A DNA stretch of 64,000 bases. It comes from Sipunculus nudus. Taxonomy: Eukaryota > Annelida > Sipuncula > Golfingiida > Sipunculidae. The notes beneath the pieces were generated by a model. The model was given only the letters and a program-made list of their open reading frames with translations. It was not told where the DNA came from and made no database searches. Position 1 is the stretch's first letter; every line of letters begins with the position of its first letter. The translations under genes and the position numbers were made by a program. Shown here piece by piece: positions 9,534 through 22,099 of this stretch. The stretch is from positions 34,853,339 through 34,917,338 of the forward strand of contig CM049316.1 in NCBI GenBank assembly GCA_026874595.1. Reading direction: 5' to 3'.

Positions 9534-10860
9534 GGTGGAAATAGGAGGAATATAGGGGCTGCTGAGATTATATCGATGTATATTTTCACATTTGGGTAAA
9601 TATATTGTGTTGGTATCCCCTAGTGCAAAACCATCCATTTATTTTTGTCCCATTCTACGGAGAAGGCTTCACTCGAATTACAATCTTACTTAAAAATTTG
9701 TGAAGTAAATTTAATCAATTTAAATTAAATATGAGCAAAATATTTAAAAAATACGATAAAACACCATGGTTAACAAAATTAATGACGACTTTGTTGAACG
9801 TATATTAATCAAGTGATTCAATTAGAATCTATGACGTCACTTCACAAAATGAAAGACCTAACTGTAGTATTGTCTAAGAATTTAATGAAAATGAGAGGGC
9901 GATTAAAGGCAAAAAGAACGAATGAACAGTCAATATTCCTGGCAAGACCGAGGTTATATAACTCGTTTCATGGACAACAGTGCAATTGTAGGAATGTAGC
10001 GATACAATATCTCACTGAACGGTACGTAATTTGACACTAAGTTTGCTCACGATGCAATACAATTTAGATTCCATGCCGAATTCTTCCTTTGTGATAGTAA
10101 TTAAAATAAGCTTACCCTCCTAAAACACATTTTCACACGATTAATGAAATTGAATCAGGATTAGCCGATCAGATGCCGTTGAGCTCGTTTCTTAACATTA
10201 AAAATCTGACCCTATATAACTTAAATCTCTTCGAAAGACTATTTTTATATGACGGATAATCAAATATCGTCAAAGTATCGAAACATGGTCCTCTGATTGT
10301 ACTGATACGGTATCTGACTTGTACTCAATTTGCCTAATATCATACTCTAGATATTATAAACATATTTATGGGCTGGGAAATGTCTCTTGTCATTCTCCTC
10401 AAAACATCTCATAACAACAGATAGACCGAAATTCTTTTATGTCCATTGAAGGATGGTTTCTTTTACATATTATTAACGTCAATGTTGTTAGGTTAATCAG
10501 AAATCAATACAGAACTGATCCAAAATGTGCAGTCGTTCATAGGTGTAGTCGTTTCTCACAGGGCACTTCCGCAAGTTCGGTCTTTTCAATGCCATAATTA
10601 ATATAACATATTTCACGTTTTTCTGCGACATTTTGGAACAAACCATTAAATACAGAAATTATACATCTAACGCAATTTTCATGAATTCAAATTATAACTT
10701 GAAACTGTTATTGCAAAATTTAATTAGGAAAATGTCCGCTGGGGTAAAATATGGTATCCCCCGCCCTTTGAAAAACTATTGAAGAAAAGTTCCCAGAGAA
10801 AACACACTGATGGCAATTGTTCAACCCAGGGGCGTTTTGCCACAGAGCATGACATGTTAA
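9534..10860. other. Unassigned A+T-rich DNA
   Basis: No gene, repeat family or clear structure was recognised. The 73-codon frame at 9813-10034 has no domain. Confidence 0.4.
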
Positions 10861-11804
10861 GGTATGTGATGAATCTCAATCACTACCGTCTGTTTCACCT
10901 CATATGCTCAAGCACCTAGCTATCAGAACATTTCCAAGATAAAAAAAAACACCTTCAGTAAAGAATCAAAAGATTACGAACAAGCACTCACAATAGCGGA
11001 TACAAGCAAAAACTCAAAAAGCCCCAGAAGAAGCTACCGGAAAACGCCGCATGAAAACGAGCAAACATATCATTCGGTTTACCCCAACGTAGAGTGCTAT
11101 CATGAAGACAAATGTCGGTAAAATTTTCTTGAAACTTGTAGCCAAACACTTTCCAAAAAAAAATCACGCATTGCATAAATTATTCAATAAAATCAATCTG
11201 AAAATTAGCTTTAGTTGCATGAAGAATGTTAAATCAATAATACAAAGCACTATACAAGAAAACTGTCTGAAAGGCAACAAAAAGGAAGCCATACAACAAA
11301 AGCTATGCAACTGCCGTGACTAATCTCACTGCGCTCTCAATTAGAAGTGCCTAACACCGTCCATTGTCTAGCAAGCCGACGTACACAACAACGGTACAGT
11401 TAACATCTACGTTAGCATGACAGGAAACCCTTTGAAAAAAGTTATAACAACCACAAGAAATCGTTCAAACACATGACCCATTCAAACGCAACCGAGCTTG
11501 CCAAATACGTATGGACCCTGAAAGGCAAGCAACAAACTTTCATAATCACCTGGTCTATAATCAAGCAGTCAAACACATTCATGATCTTTTCATATCAGAG
11601 CAACTTGTTTTTGGCAGAGAAACTAGCAATCTTAAGTTCAAAACAAAACAAACGTTCTGATTTTTTTTTTCACCTGTCGCCATATACCAATGGCATCCAT
11701 CTGTGCGAGAAAGAAATGATAAAAAACAATATCGCAATTAGTTGAACTTCAGTCACCTGATTAGTCGATGAGTTGACGGTAGTGATTCCGATTCATCACA
11801 TACC
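10861..11804. mobile_element. Element bounded by 30-bp inverted repeats (944 bp)
   Basis: The left terminus 10861-10890 begins GGTATGTGATGAATC and ends ACTACCGTC. The reverse complement of 11775-11804 matches it at 28 of 30 positions. Each terminus is itself partly self-complementary (GGTATGTGAT against ATCACTACC). The interior is A-rich on the plus strand and holds 62-90 codon frames with no recognisable domain. No target duplication is evident, and the right end abuts a (TA)n tract. It is probably a non-autonomous DNA transposon. Confidence 0.7.
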
Positions 11805-11807
11805 GTA

Positions 11808-11809
<2 letters not shown>

Positions 11810-11846
<37 letters not shown>
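11810..11846. repeat. (TA)n microsatellite
   Basis: About 18 TA units lie immediately beside the inverted-repeat element. Confidence 0.95.
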
Positions 11847-11850
<4 letters not shown>

Positions 11851-13643
11851 AATCAGACGACTTCATATCCTTGCACCATTTCAAGACAGAAATAAAACGG
11901 AAAAGTTTGTTACCTGCATATTAAAGTGTACAGTAATAAAGCTTAAAGAAAAAAATGATTGATATTTACATATTTTTATATCTACTTTAGTGGATATTTT
12001 TCTGTGGAATTTTTACGTGCAAAGTCGGAAGGGTGGGGGCTATGGCCCCCTGCGACACGCTCCTGGATACGCGTCTGCCACCCCTGATTGGTGAACGAAG
12101 GTGTTGGTGATTCTCGGCTCCTCAGCTAGGTTGTGTAACATTTGTCTGATTCGCTGTTGATTTTTTTTTTCGGACAAAATGCATTAGAAAGCGATGATGC
12201 AGGTCATGTCCCTGTAATTCCGGGGGAAAAAAGAAACAAAAACAGATTAAAGACACTTTGAATTCACCAATCGCGCAGTATGGTGGGCAAATGAAAGGGC
12301 CAATGCATCATTTGTAATTGACACAATGGAACACAAAGGCAAAGATGGCTTTTCTTAGATCAGCCCTCCACGTGATTTTTAACTTTGGTCGGACATAAAC
12401 ATTGCCAAAAGTTATTGATGTTACTTCTCTCGAAAGAACTTTAGTTTTACAGACGCAAGCAGACCATGATAGGGATCATGAAACTGCTTATTGGGTTCAT
12501 ATTTTATGATTATACTGTTTCTACATTGAACCTTTGAGAATATGAACGCCGCTCTATCATTGTGAAGGCTATAGTTGGTGTGATGCGAGGAATGTGTATC
12601 ATCTTCAGCGGCTGTTTATAATCACTCCATGCCGCTATTGAGGATTGAGAAGCACAAATTATTAGCGATCCGAGGATAGTTAGCCTTGAGGTTTGTACGC
12701 TTCACTGCTTCATAGGATTACAAAAAAAAATAATTTGCTGAAATTCTGCTTTGCAAACGACTGACAAGTCATCATAAACAGGATCAAAGGGTTTCCAAAG
12801 AAATCCCGGGCTTTCAATTACCCTAGTCAGTGTCTGCATAGCAATGTGTCCTATCATCTTTGATCGATAGCCTCGTGGAAGATATTGAAGATAAAAAGCA
12901 AGGGGGATTCTCAGAACGCTAAGTCTTTAATATTGACAATATTTAAATTCTGGACTCGCTCCGTTTGAAGTAAAGTAGTCATCAAAAGTATCATTTTGCG
13001 ATTGATTAGAATATTGGTCCTTATAGTTTGACAGTCTCAAGCTGACGTCTACAAGAAAAATTGTCTGCACATGGAATACTGCGGTGGCGATCATGGTATT
13101 TCTGCAAGAAGAAAGAAACTAAAGATGAAATTATAGCTGGAGTACCTTGGACTGCAGACTTGCATATATTATCATGACAAGTTTAAATTATTCATACCAC
13201 ACTGCATATCAATGGTAAGCGATCCGTATAAAAATGATGCATAAATGAAATTTGCACAAAACAAAACGATTCGAACCATAGTTGATAACAAAAAGCAAAA
13301 TTCGTGTTCTTGTCCACTCCTATAATTACAGTGTTTCAGTGGGAAGCGTAAATAATCATACACTTAAAAATGTTGTTATAGCTTGAAAATTAAATTATGT
13401 CAGTTATATCCAGTCTCCATCACACTTTTCACCTCTTTTTTTACGACGTCAGTATTTATCTTTTTGCCCGGAAGTTACGTTTTAGCATTTGTTTTATTAT
13501 TGTTAAGACCAGGATTACCTACATTTTATTAATAGGTATGCTGAGTAAACAGAAAGCACATAAATTCTACAGTGAAGGTAGGTGAATAGCTGGCTTTCAT
13601 ATAGATGCACCTGGATGTCTATATTAAGGAACTTTACATTCTG
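11847..13643. other. Unassigned DNA
   Basis: No gene is seen. The stretch 12026-12093 (GGTGGGGGCTATGGCCCCCT followed by a G+C-rich tail) has a small GGGGGC/GCCCCC inverted repeat and looks like a fragment of a dispersed repeat, but there is no second copy in this window. Confidence 0.35.
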
Positions 13644-14911
13644 CACTGCCAAAAATAATTTTCTTATCTAAGGAAATATTAGTTATTTTCACTTGAAACA
13701 AGTAAAATTTACCTAAAACAAGGAAGTACCTAGAAATTAATCCTTGAATCACAAGAATGAAGCCCATCTCTTTGATAAACAAGTAAAAGTACCTACAGTT
13801 TAGAAAAATTTACTTGATATAAGTTAATTTACCTTCAGCTGTAGGCTTTACTCCCTGATTTGAGAAAATTTAACTTTAGAATGAGTGAGGTGCAAGTAAA
13901 GCTTACTAATATGAATGTAACCACATATTTAACATATGCAAAATACAATTTTAATCACTGTATATTGTAACATTGTCAATTAGGTTTACAGTCCTACATA
14001 TAACAAATATTAAATAAACGGGGTGCATAAAAGGGGCTGTAAAGAATTTCTAAGTGAAAAATATTGAGTAATTATAAACATTTATGCCCACTCATTGTCA
14101 TACAGCAGTTGTTCTCATTTTGGCTAACCAAGTCACTGAGGTAAATTAAAAGTTTTCAAACCTTCAGGGTTATAAGTGTGATAATTTATAAAGCAGAAAG
14201 TACTAAAAAAATAGTAATGTTCACAAAATCCTGTATTTAAGCTGACTTTATCTTTAGGTGATGGTTAAGGGCACCAGTTTTCAAATTTATCTGTGAATTT
14301 ACTTTATCCTGGTTTTTGTTCATACTGATTTTCAGAACAATTTAACCATCTCTACCACCCTTCTTGAAAAATCTAATTCATGCTAGGTGTTATTTTCACA
14401 GTATGTGGATTTATACAAGATCAAGGTCTCTTTTAATTATATTAAATTATTAAAGTCATGACCCTACTTTAAGGAGTCTAGCTAGGCCTTTTCTTTATCA
14501 CAGAAATCAAAATAAACTCTTAAATGAATTCACAGCTAGCAGTTAATTTGTTTAAAATTAAAATTTATTTCCAGTTTTATTAAACATTTTATTTGACCTG
14601 AATTAATTAACTTAATATATGTGAAGCATCATATTATAAAATATGGAGAATTGCATGTATGTATTGTAAAATAGTATATTAGGAGATTTAACTGTAAAAA
14701 ATTTAAAAAAAAATGGGACACATTTTATATGTATATACACACAAGAAACTTTTAAAAAAATAAGAAAGAAATTTTCATGCAATAATTAATTTATACACAA
14801 AAATATTATATCTTCATAATCTTACAGTTGTTTCATTAATCACACAAATAATGTACCATAATGGAAGGTAACTTTGCCTGCTTTTTTTTATTTCCTGCTT
14901 ATTTTCATCAG

Positions 14912-14912
<1 letters not shown>

Positions 14913-14951
<39 letters not shown>
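14913..14951. repeat. (TA)n microsatellite
   Basis: About 19 TA units inside the CACTG-ended element. Confidence 0.95.
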
Positions 14952-14954
<3 letters not shown>

Positions 14955-16089
14955 GCAACCCAGAAATAATTGTGAAACAAATGTCATTTATATCTTATGA
15001 TTATTAATTATAAACAGAATCAATATCTGAAAAATATACTGTCATTGTTACCGCAGGACATGCAAATTTTGAATTAATTCACACACATACATATAAATAT
15101 ATACATATATGTATATATATTATTAAGTATTGTGTATTTTACGACATGACTGCACTTACGGCATGTCCGCTTTACGGTACCAGTGACAGTTTATGGCGCC
15201 TAAAACTTTGTCAGAACGTGTATTGTCAGTTGAAATGAGGTGCTCCCATATGAACTCAACCAATTTTGATGACTTGCATCAGCTTACCTATGAGCGTAAG
15301 AAACCACAAATATCTTATTCTAAACTGCCATCGTGCATTTTGTGCTTTTTTTATTCGACTTGTGACATTGACCCCTAAAATACGCGTCAGCAGTTTTGTG
15401 CTAGTGTTAAGTAAACCTTCATATTATGTGACTTAATTATCACAGAGCATTGTTAGAAAATAAATAATAACAGTAGCTGTAACATATATTAATAATTTAA
15501 TGAACTTTTGACGCCGTGAGTGACCTTTAGAAGAAAACTTGTTTGACTTGAAGTTGACATTTTTAGTAAGGCTAAAACGTGGATGTCAGAAGTCTGATCA
15601 TGGATATACTACATATCACTTATAAGCAAACAGAGAAATCAAACATAAATATGTAATTTCAGTTTTAATTTTTTATGAGTGTAGAAACATGTTTAAATTT
15701 GTATTTAATGTATTGTTATTAAAAGTTTATGCAAGTTACTCACTGTTTCATATTTACAGTTAGATTAACAATATGACAATTGACATCCATTTTCTGTGGA
15801 ATCATATGATTACTGTGAGATACTCTGCAGAAAATTATTTTAAAACCACAGATCTTTATTAACAAGTTTTATTTTCCTTACATCTCTCAGACATCTATGA
15901 GTTGAATCATAATTTAGATATTTAAAAAAAGTTTAATTTTAAAATAGTTTAGCTTAATAATAATACTTATATACAACAAACAGCACATACAACATTTAAA
16001 ACTTAACATACCAGTGGAAACACTTCTTTTTTTCAATATATCAATATTTTAGTTCCAATTATAAATAAATTTAATTTTGACACATATTT

Positions 16090-16370
16090 GCATAGTTTCA
16101 GGACTGCTTAATATGAAAACCACTGATCTGTTTCTGCTCATATTTATTTTGCATGTCCTTCTATACTTTTCCTTTGTACATACCAAAAATTAGGCCAGTA
16201 TTGCTTAATTTGTTGAAGTTATGTTCCGAACATTGATATATATTTACTTAGTTAACATAAGAATTGCTGAAGCTACAGACTTTCTTTCAGGGTAATTTGC
16301 ATTTAATCAAGATTTAATTATAAACCAAATATTTGGTCTGAAATTTGTTATATAATAACAAATTTAAGAA
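16090..16370 (+). repeat. Diverged direct repeat, copy 1 of 2
   Basis: Phrases recur in the same order about 1.36 kb downstream: TTTCAGGACTGC, 'AGTATTGCTTAATTTGTT', AAGCTACAGACTTTCTTTCAGG, 'ATTTAATCAAGATTTAATT' and 'GGTCTGAAATTTGT'. The second copy is at 17425-17740. Identity looks moderate, so the duplication is old. The nested TIR element lies between them. Confidence 0.65.
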
Positions 16371-16613
16371 AAATTAATGGTAAAGGAATTTTTTGTCAGT
16401 GAATAACAGCAACCTTTTTAATTTCTGATGTTTTATGGATCTTTTATGGATGGCCAAAAATGTATTCCAAATGACACCATGCAGTCACCATTGGGTATTT
16501 TCCATTTAAATCATAAAAATAAAAAATAATTGAGTACAGTTGTTGTATACTTTTGGTTTAAGGGATTATTTTTAGCAAATTGATGATAGACAAGGATGCA
16601 GTTGGTTATATTA

Positions 16614-16680
16614 AGTCATCTGAGCTATAGCCATGGTCCATTGTCCATCGTCTGTCTGTCCGTCCGTCTATCCGTTAGAC
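16614..16680 (+). repeat. Fragment of the composite element's hairpin end
   Basis: TAAGTCATCTGAGCTATAGCC followed by a TCCATCG, TCTGTCTGTCCGTCCGTC tract matches the end of the composite repeat (compare 56099-56150). No type-A monomer follows, so this is a terminal fragment or a very short derivative. Confidence 0.7.
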
Positions 16681-16700
16681 TGGCAAAATCCGGTATACTG

Positions 16701-17323
16701 TTAAGCCAGCTGTACATGAGGCAACATGTCGCGCAACAAGTCGCAGAACACGCTTGTCCTGCGACAAGTCGCACAGAGGTAAATCGCACGTTTTCATGGG
16801 TTGCGTGACATGTCACAGAAAAAGGAACATGTTTTTTTTTACCTGCGACTTGTCGTGTGACATCTGGCCAAGTGTTGGGAAAAGCCAACAAATAACAGTT
16901 TTATATACATAACGATTGATCATGTTATCCATTGATTATGTGACCGTCCATGGTTTCACTGTGTCTGATTTGGGTGCTATATATATGTGTGTGTGTTTGA
17001 CGGTAAACAGGAAACTCAGAAGAAATTGTGTAGCTATCCCAGAATGCCTATGCCTATTTTTCTTATATATCTATATTAATAAAGAGAAACAAGATGAAAT
17101 ATGTCCTAGGCAGAATACATTTTTTTTGTCACTCGCACTTATATTGATAAATTGTGTTATTTTGTTGAAACCTGGAAGTTATGTTTGGTGCATGTAGCTT
17201 TAATAATAGTTTTGCAGGACATGTTGCAGAACATGTCGCTGTGTGTATGGACTGTTCTTGTTGTGCAACATGTCGCAGAACTCTGTATTCTGCGACATGT
17301 CGCCTCGTGTATGGCTGGTTTTA
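16701..17323. mobile_element. TIR element with GCGACATGTCGC-type ends (about 620 bp)
   Basis: The left end 'AAGCCAGCTGTACATGAGGC' then AACATGTCGC is matched by the inverted right end 'AAACCAGCCATACACGAGGC' then GACATGTCGC. Inside each end are further CGACAAGTCGC and GACATGTTGC palindromic phrases. No clear target duplication is seen. The overlapping 70-93 codon frames here follow the repeat and are not called as genes. The interior is simple and A+T-rich. Confidence 0.75.
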
Positions 17324-17424
17324 GATGTTCCCAAGATCTCCTCCTTAACGAAAATTTGGTCATTGTCACTCTGTCCCTTTAAGAAATTAAAGAAAAAAAA
17401 TTAATTTTCCATTAAAAATCTCTT

Positions 17425-17740
17425 TTCAAACTTCAGGACCGCATAAATTCAAAACCAATCATCTGTATTTTTCGTCATATGACCTACAAATATTCCCTCA
17501 TATAGTTCCTATGTTCATGCCAGAAATAAGGTGTCAGTATTACTTAATTTATAAAAGTTATTGGCCCAAACATAATGTACTTTGAAAAAAAATCAGTAAA
17601 GATATTTACCACTTAACATAATAACTGTCTAAGCTAGAGACTTTTCTTCAGGTATATAACTGTATTTAATCAAGATTAAATTGTACACCCGAAAATGGAT
17701 CTGAAATTTGTAAACAAGTTATAAGCATTTATATAAAATC
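17425..17740 (+). repeat. Diverged direct repeat, copy 2 of 2
   Basis: Partner of 16090-16370. It shares CTTCAGGACCGC, 'AGTATTACTTAATTTATA', 'GACTTTTCTTCAGGTA', 'TTTAATCAAGATTAAATT' and GATCTGAAATTTGT. The anchor 'ATTTAATCAAGATT' is offset by 1363 bp. Confidence 0.65.
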
Positions 17741-18309
17741 AGTACCTTAAATTTTGCTGATATTTGACCATGTCACTTTTTTTTCCTGTAGGTATATTCA
17801 ATTTTAATTTTATAGCAGGTACACATAATTAATAAAACTGTTAAATACTAAAATTTGAAAATAAATGCAAAAAAATTAGGCTAGTCATTAAATTTTTTCA
17901 GGGGCTCTATTGTATTCATTTGCCATTTCATGCAAGCTCCAGGCTGCCCACTTCCGGTCACAACAGCCCTGCCAGGGTAACCTTATAAGTGATGCCACAA
18001 CATTCCAGCATCCCTGCTGTGACAGGTGTACAGTTATTCTTATGTCAACTCCCCTCCCCCCTTCAATCATATCAACCATCCATGACCTTATTATTACCTG
18101 TTCCTCTCAGACTTTATCTCCATTTGATATTATTTTAGATTTTACCTTCAAGGTCAGCTTCAGCAGAGCACAGTAACCCATAGGTCCCTTGTTGACTGTT
18201 GAATTTAATAGGGTAGCATGTATATCACAAGTACAAAGAAGAACAAGCATCAATGAAACAAATATTACTCCTGAAATACTGGCATGGATTGCAGTAAAAT
18301 AATTTTAGG
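17741..18309. other. Unassigned DNA inside the CACTG-ended element
   Basis: A G+C-richer patch at 17900-18065 gives overlapping frames of 63-88 codons on both strands, without domains. No other structure was seen. Confidence 0.35.
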
Positions 18310-18630
18310 TGTTTGATATGAATTCAAACCCTTCTTGAGCTGCACAGATGTATGAAACCCAAAACAATTGTAGTTTGTACCACAAGTCTTGTAAATGATT
18401 TAGCTATCTGAAATGTATAAATATGCCCATTTTCTATCTGATATGGCAAACCGCTCTTGAAAAATAATCAGGGATATACATGGTGCAAAAATTATTGTAG
18501 GTAGCCCCATTGGTCTTGAATAGGATGAAGCTATCCTAAATGTAGAATTAAATAAATTTTCAGAATTATATAGCAAATTCTGCCTGAGAAATCAGCAGGG
18601 ATATACACTATGCAAAAATTAATATTTATT
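18310..18630 (-). repeat. Old tandem repeat resembling the type-B half-unit, 125-127 bp period
   Basis: GATGTATGAAACCCAAAAC (18348), 'GATATACATGGTGCAAAAAT' (18473) and 'GATATACACTATGCAAAAAT' (18600) recur at 125-127 bp. Between them the order is a CCCATTGGTCTTG phrase, 'GAAGCTATCCTAAATGTA' and a CTATCTGATATGGCAAACCG phrase. The type-B half-unit has the same order: GCCACC..TTTTGTGTATG, AAAGCTATCCAAGGGCTACA, TTTCCTGATCGGTCAAACGG. The match is weak but ordered, suggesting a shared ancestor. Confidence 0.45.
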
Positions 18631-19314
18631 TATGTTCATATCACTAGTCATTTCCTTTAAAACAACATTTAGCTCACTTGAGAATTGAAGTTTTGCATAT
18701 TGTATTTGTCACAGATACTTATTTCATGATGAGTAATACAATAAATTTTATAGATTACTTGAAACTTTTTTTAAGCATGATAGATTGACAGTAATCTTAT
18801 GTATAATTACTTTAAAGTATTAATCATTGTAGGATCCAAATATGGGATAACTGATATCATATGCATTGATCAATTATATAATATGCTTTGATTTTTAGTC
18901 CACTGCATGCATTTGCATTGCTACAATGCATGCATATTGCATTAAGGGTGGTTTTAGGATTCCTTTCTTGCTTAAGGATATTTTCCTTGAGTAAGTAAAT
19001 ATTCCTTAAACATTTGGAAAAATATATGAATTTTCTTACCCCACTCCCAAATGACTTAAAACAAGAAAATATTTTTAAGAAACTATTCCTTATTTTAAGT
19101 CCAATTTTCTTATTTAAGTTAAATTTCCTTGTTTGTTTCCTATTTAAGATAAATTTCCTTGTTTGTTTCCTAGGTCCTAGCAAGAAAATATTTCTAGTTT
19201 TTCAAGTAAAATTTTCTAGATTATATTTAAGGAAATATTTCTTGCCTCACTCCCAAGGATATTTTACTTATATAAAGTTTTTTTTCTCATTATAAGAAAG
19301 TGATTTTGGCAGTG

Positions 19315-20100
19315 TGAGCGTGACATATGTTCCCGCAAGGTGCCAATGTTACATAAATGTGCGATAGCATAAAGTGATGAACTACTAGCTATGTATATTT
19401 CTTTTCACTTAAATGTCGCTTCATACAGGTTGATTGGGGGACATATATCCGGTAAAAGGATAAACTAGAAATCTGTATTTTAATTAATGCAAGCCTCTGT
19501 CATCCACTTATTTAGCCTAAATTTCCGGGTTCATTCGTGCATAAATGCCCGTAGTTTTTTTTCACTATTCGTGATGACGTTCCTGGAACAGGATCATGTT
19601 CCGGATCTAATCGATCCAAAATCTATCCATTCCCGAATAGCCTGGAAAATTTCATGGCATTTCGTTCAAGATTATGCGAGTTAAGTTGAGCACAATCATA
19701 CACACAAACACAAGGACGGGGATGGATGAATAACCTCCTGGCGGAAGCAATAATTCTTTCGATGGAAGCCATGGAACATCACGTTTGCTAAGCCAATGGA
19801 CAGAAATTATCAAGTGTCCCATGTCGATTAGTTCATTTCAAGTTATTTTTAAATTAAACAAAAGTGGAAGACCTTAATTGAATACCTGGGGATGCTTTTT
19901 GTGTGAGTCTGCTTCTTCTTTAAAGTCACTTAATTTTCTCCCTTAAGTGACATCAAACACAAATTGTATTAATTAATGCCACTGTCACTTTCGCTTATAT
20001 CCTTTATATTAAACAGACTTTCTCAAATAAAATAGGAAGATATATCCTGGCAGCTGTCAGCGACCATACGACCTAGATTGGGGTTTCCATCTTGAACACG
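19315..20100. other. Unassigned DNA
   Basis: No gene or repeat was recognised. Confidence 0.35.
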
Positions 20101-20535
20101 TTACACCTTATTTCGTCGATATGACAAATACTGTTGTTGCCATTTTATTCGCTTGGGTTTTGATTTCGCAATATTCACGAATGTGAATTTATCGCGAATA
20201 TGAATCCCTCGGGAATAAGATGCCCCATCAACTAAAATGACCTCTGAAAACAACCTCATTAGCAACTTTATTTGTGCCTGGTTTCGAAACTGACCCATGC
20301 ATTAGCCGTACACACAGACTGTGCATACATATGGACTGTGAAACAAGTCCTTATTTAATGACTGAACCAGAAATAAGATTGGAATTGTAGGATTTTTTCT
20401 AAACTATAAATCAATACAGATCCTGCTTTAATTCTGGTACAACCGCGAAAATGTAACCCTCGCGAAACGTTCAAAATGAAGAAATCGCGAAATTTCAACC
20501 TCGCGAAAATAAAGCCAACCACAGTAAATAATACT
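20101..20535. repeat. CGCGAA-rich dispersed repeat, copy 1
   Basis: Multiple TCGCGAATATGAAT, CGCGAAAATGTAACC, TCGCGAAATTTCAACC and CTCGCGAAAATAAAGCC phrases occur on an otherwise CpG-poor background, ending CCACAGTAAATA. The phrases appear in both orientations (for example 'TGATTTCGCAATATTCACG' near 20160), consistent with a small inverted-repeat element. A second copy lies at 21060-21500. No coding capacity is seen. Confidence 0.6.
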
Positions 20536-21059
20536 AGAGAAAAAAAGCTTGACAGTAAAAATATGAGACTAAGAATGAAACTATTTATTTGCATTTTAAA
20601 GTCTCTCATTAAACATAAATGAGGAGAGACGCCTGATAAAAAAGTGGGGTTTCTTTTTCAGAGTCATAACGGATTTACTAAGATTTCAGACCCAACCTTC
20701 CCCTTTTATGTATAGAACATCAGATAGGAGTTCAGTAAGTGTGCGTAAGCAGAAACAGGAGAGAGACGGAGAGGAAGAGGGTGAATACATAAGGCAAGGT
20801 CATACGAGAATCTTTTATTCAACAGTTAGCATGGTCTTAAATGTTTTACACATCTTCACATTATCTAATCAGTGGAATCAATGTTTTACTTGTTCGCATG
20901 ATCAAAGTTAGGGTTGCTTGCATTCATTGCATTGATTTCTGCCGAAATGACGTTATATGTATGGGGTCGACGTATCCAGGCTGTCCATCCTGCTGTAATA
21001 TAAGGAAGGCATGCGATGCCGCTCGCCCACGCATGCAAAACGCTTATTAGACCATGGTC
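20536..21059. other. Unassigned DNA between two CGCGAA repeats
   Basis: It contains three overlapping 60-70 codon frames (20708-21074) without any recognisable domain. Nothing else was seen. Confidence 0.35.
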
Positions 21060-21500
21060 GACTATTTGTTTCAAATTCGCGATATTCGCGAAGGGGAAAT
21101 TATCGCGAAAATAAACCTTCAGGAATAAAACGCCATTTCTGCACTGGTGAACATTGACTTATTAAATAGCCTCAGTGACATCTCATATATATTGTGCCGG
21201 TAGCGTCATTATTAGCATACATTTTATATCATCCGTATTTCAAAGATTGATGAGTTAAGTAACATCAGTTCTTTTATAAATCACCTACTGTTGCTGGAAG
21301 AATTTCCCCCTGCTAGATTTTCCTTTAGCTCCTGGTTGACTTTTAATATTTTGTATACATATTAAGTAATTAATATTATTTTTATAATAATGTACATTGT
21401 AAAAGTTATTGGTAAATCACGGAAATGAAACACTTATGAAACACTTAAAATGGTGAATATCGCGAAAATATAACCTCTCGAATATTAAGTCAGCAATAGT
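21060..21500. repeat. CGCGAA-rich dispersed repeat, copy 2
   Basis: TTCGCGATATTCGCGAAGGG and ATCGCGAAAATAAACCTTC at the left, and 'AATATCGCGAAAATATAACC' with TCTCGAATATTAAGTCAG at the right, repeat the style and order of 20101-20535. The middle (21170-21400) is plain A+T-rich sequence. Confidence 0.55.
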
Positions 21501-22099
21501 TTATTGGAAGGACTGACCGCGCGGCAAACACAATCGTTTCTCGGCAGAACCTATCGCGTGCATGGAAAAAAGCCTATAATTGACAATAATGGAGCTTATA
21601 ATTCATTGTCCTGTCTTATGCATTTCAATTGTACCTTTTACACTTTTTCCGTGGCCCATTCTAAGAAATCATAACATATGTATGTTTATATCTGGACCGG
21701 TAATTTAAAGAAAAAAACATTCTCCCACACTAACCATAATTTAGCTCATACACAGAGTTGGCATCACACTTAAATTTTTTGGTGTAGCCATCATGGATTT
21801 TTTAAACATGCAGCATTAATGAAGTTTACAAAATCTTTCTCTGTAATATTTAGAAAGAAAATATTGTGAGGTGATAGTTTGATTTGGACATTGTTTGAAT
21901 ACCTCAGAGAACAACATCTAAAAATATATCACGATGTCGTCTGGTATAACAGCTGATGATTTTCCGATCACAATTTACATTATTTTGTCACGTTGGAAAT
22001 GAAAATGTGTTTATAGTGCAAAATATCTAACCTAGGTGGCGAGGTTAAATTAAACACACATTTTTGGTTAAAATAACAAACTTTTTTTTACAGATATCA
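21501..22099. other. Unassigned A+T-rich DNA
   Basis: Nothing supported is seen here. Confidence 0.35.

Larger units (their letters stand above)
13644..19314. mobile_element. 5.7-kb element with CACTGCC...GGCAGTG ends
   Basis: The left end reads CACTGCCAAAAATAATTTTC. The inverted right end reads CACTGCCAAAATCACTTTC. Both are followed inward by several hundred bases of related A+T-rich subterminal phrases (AAGGAAATATT, 'AACAAGTAAAATTTACCT', CTAGAAATATTTTCTTG). CACTG-type ends with subterminal repeats suggest a CACTA/EnSpm-like (CMC) element. Flanks are CTG and TGA, so only TG is shared and the target duplication is unresolved. No transposase is visible; the interior is A+T-rich and interrupted by a nested TIR element (16701-17323) and a piece of the composite repeat. 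The alternative is two separate small elements in opposite orientation. Confidence 0.55.
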
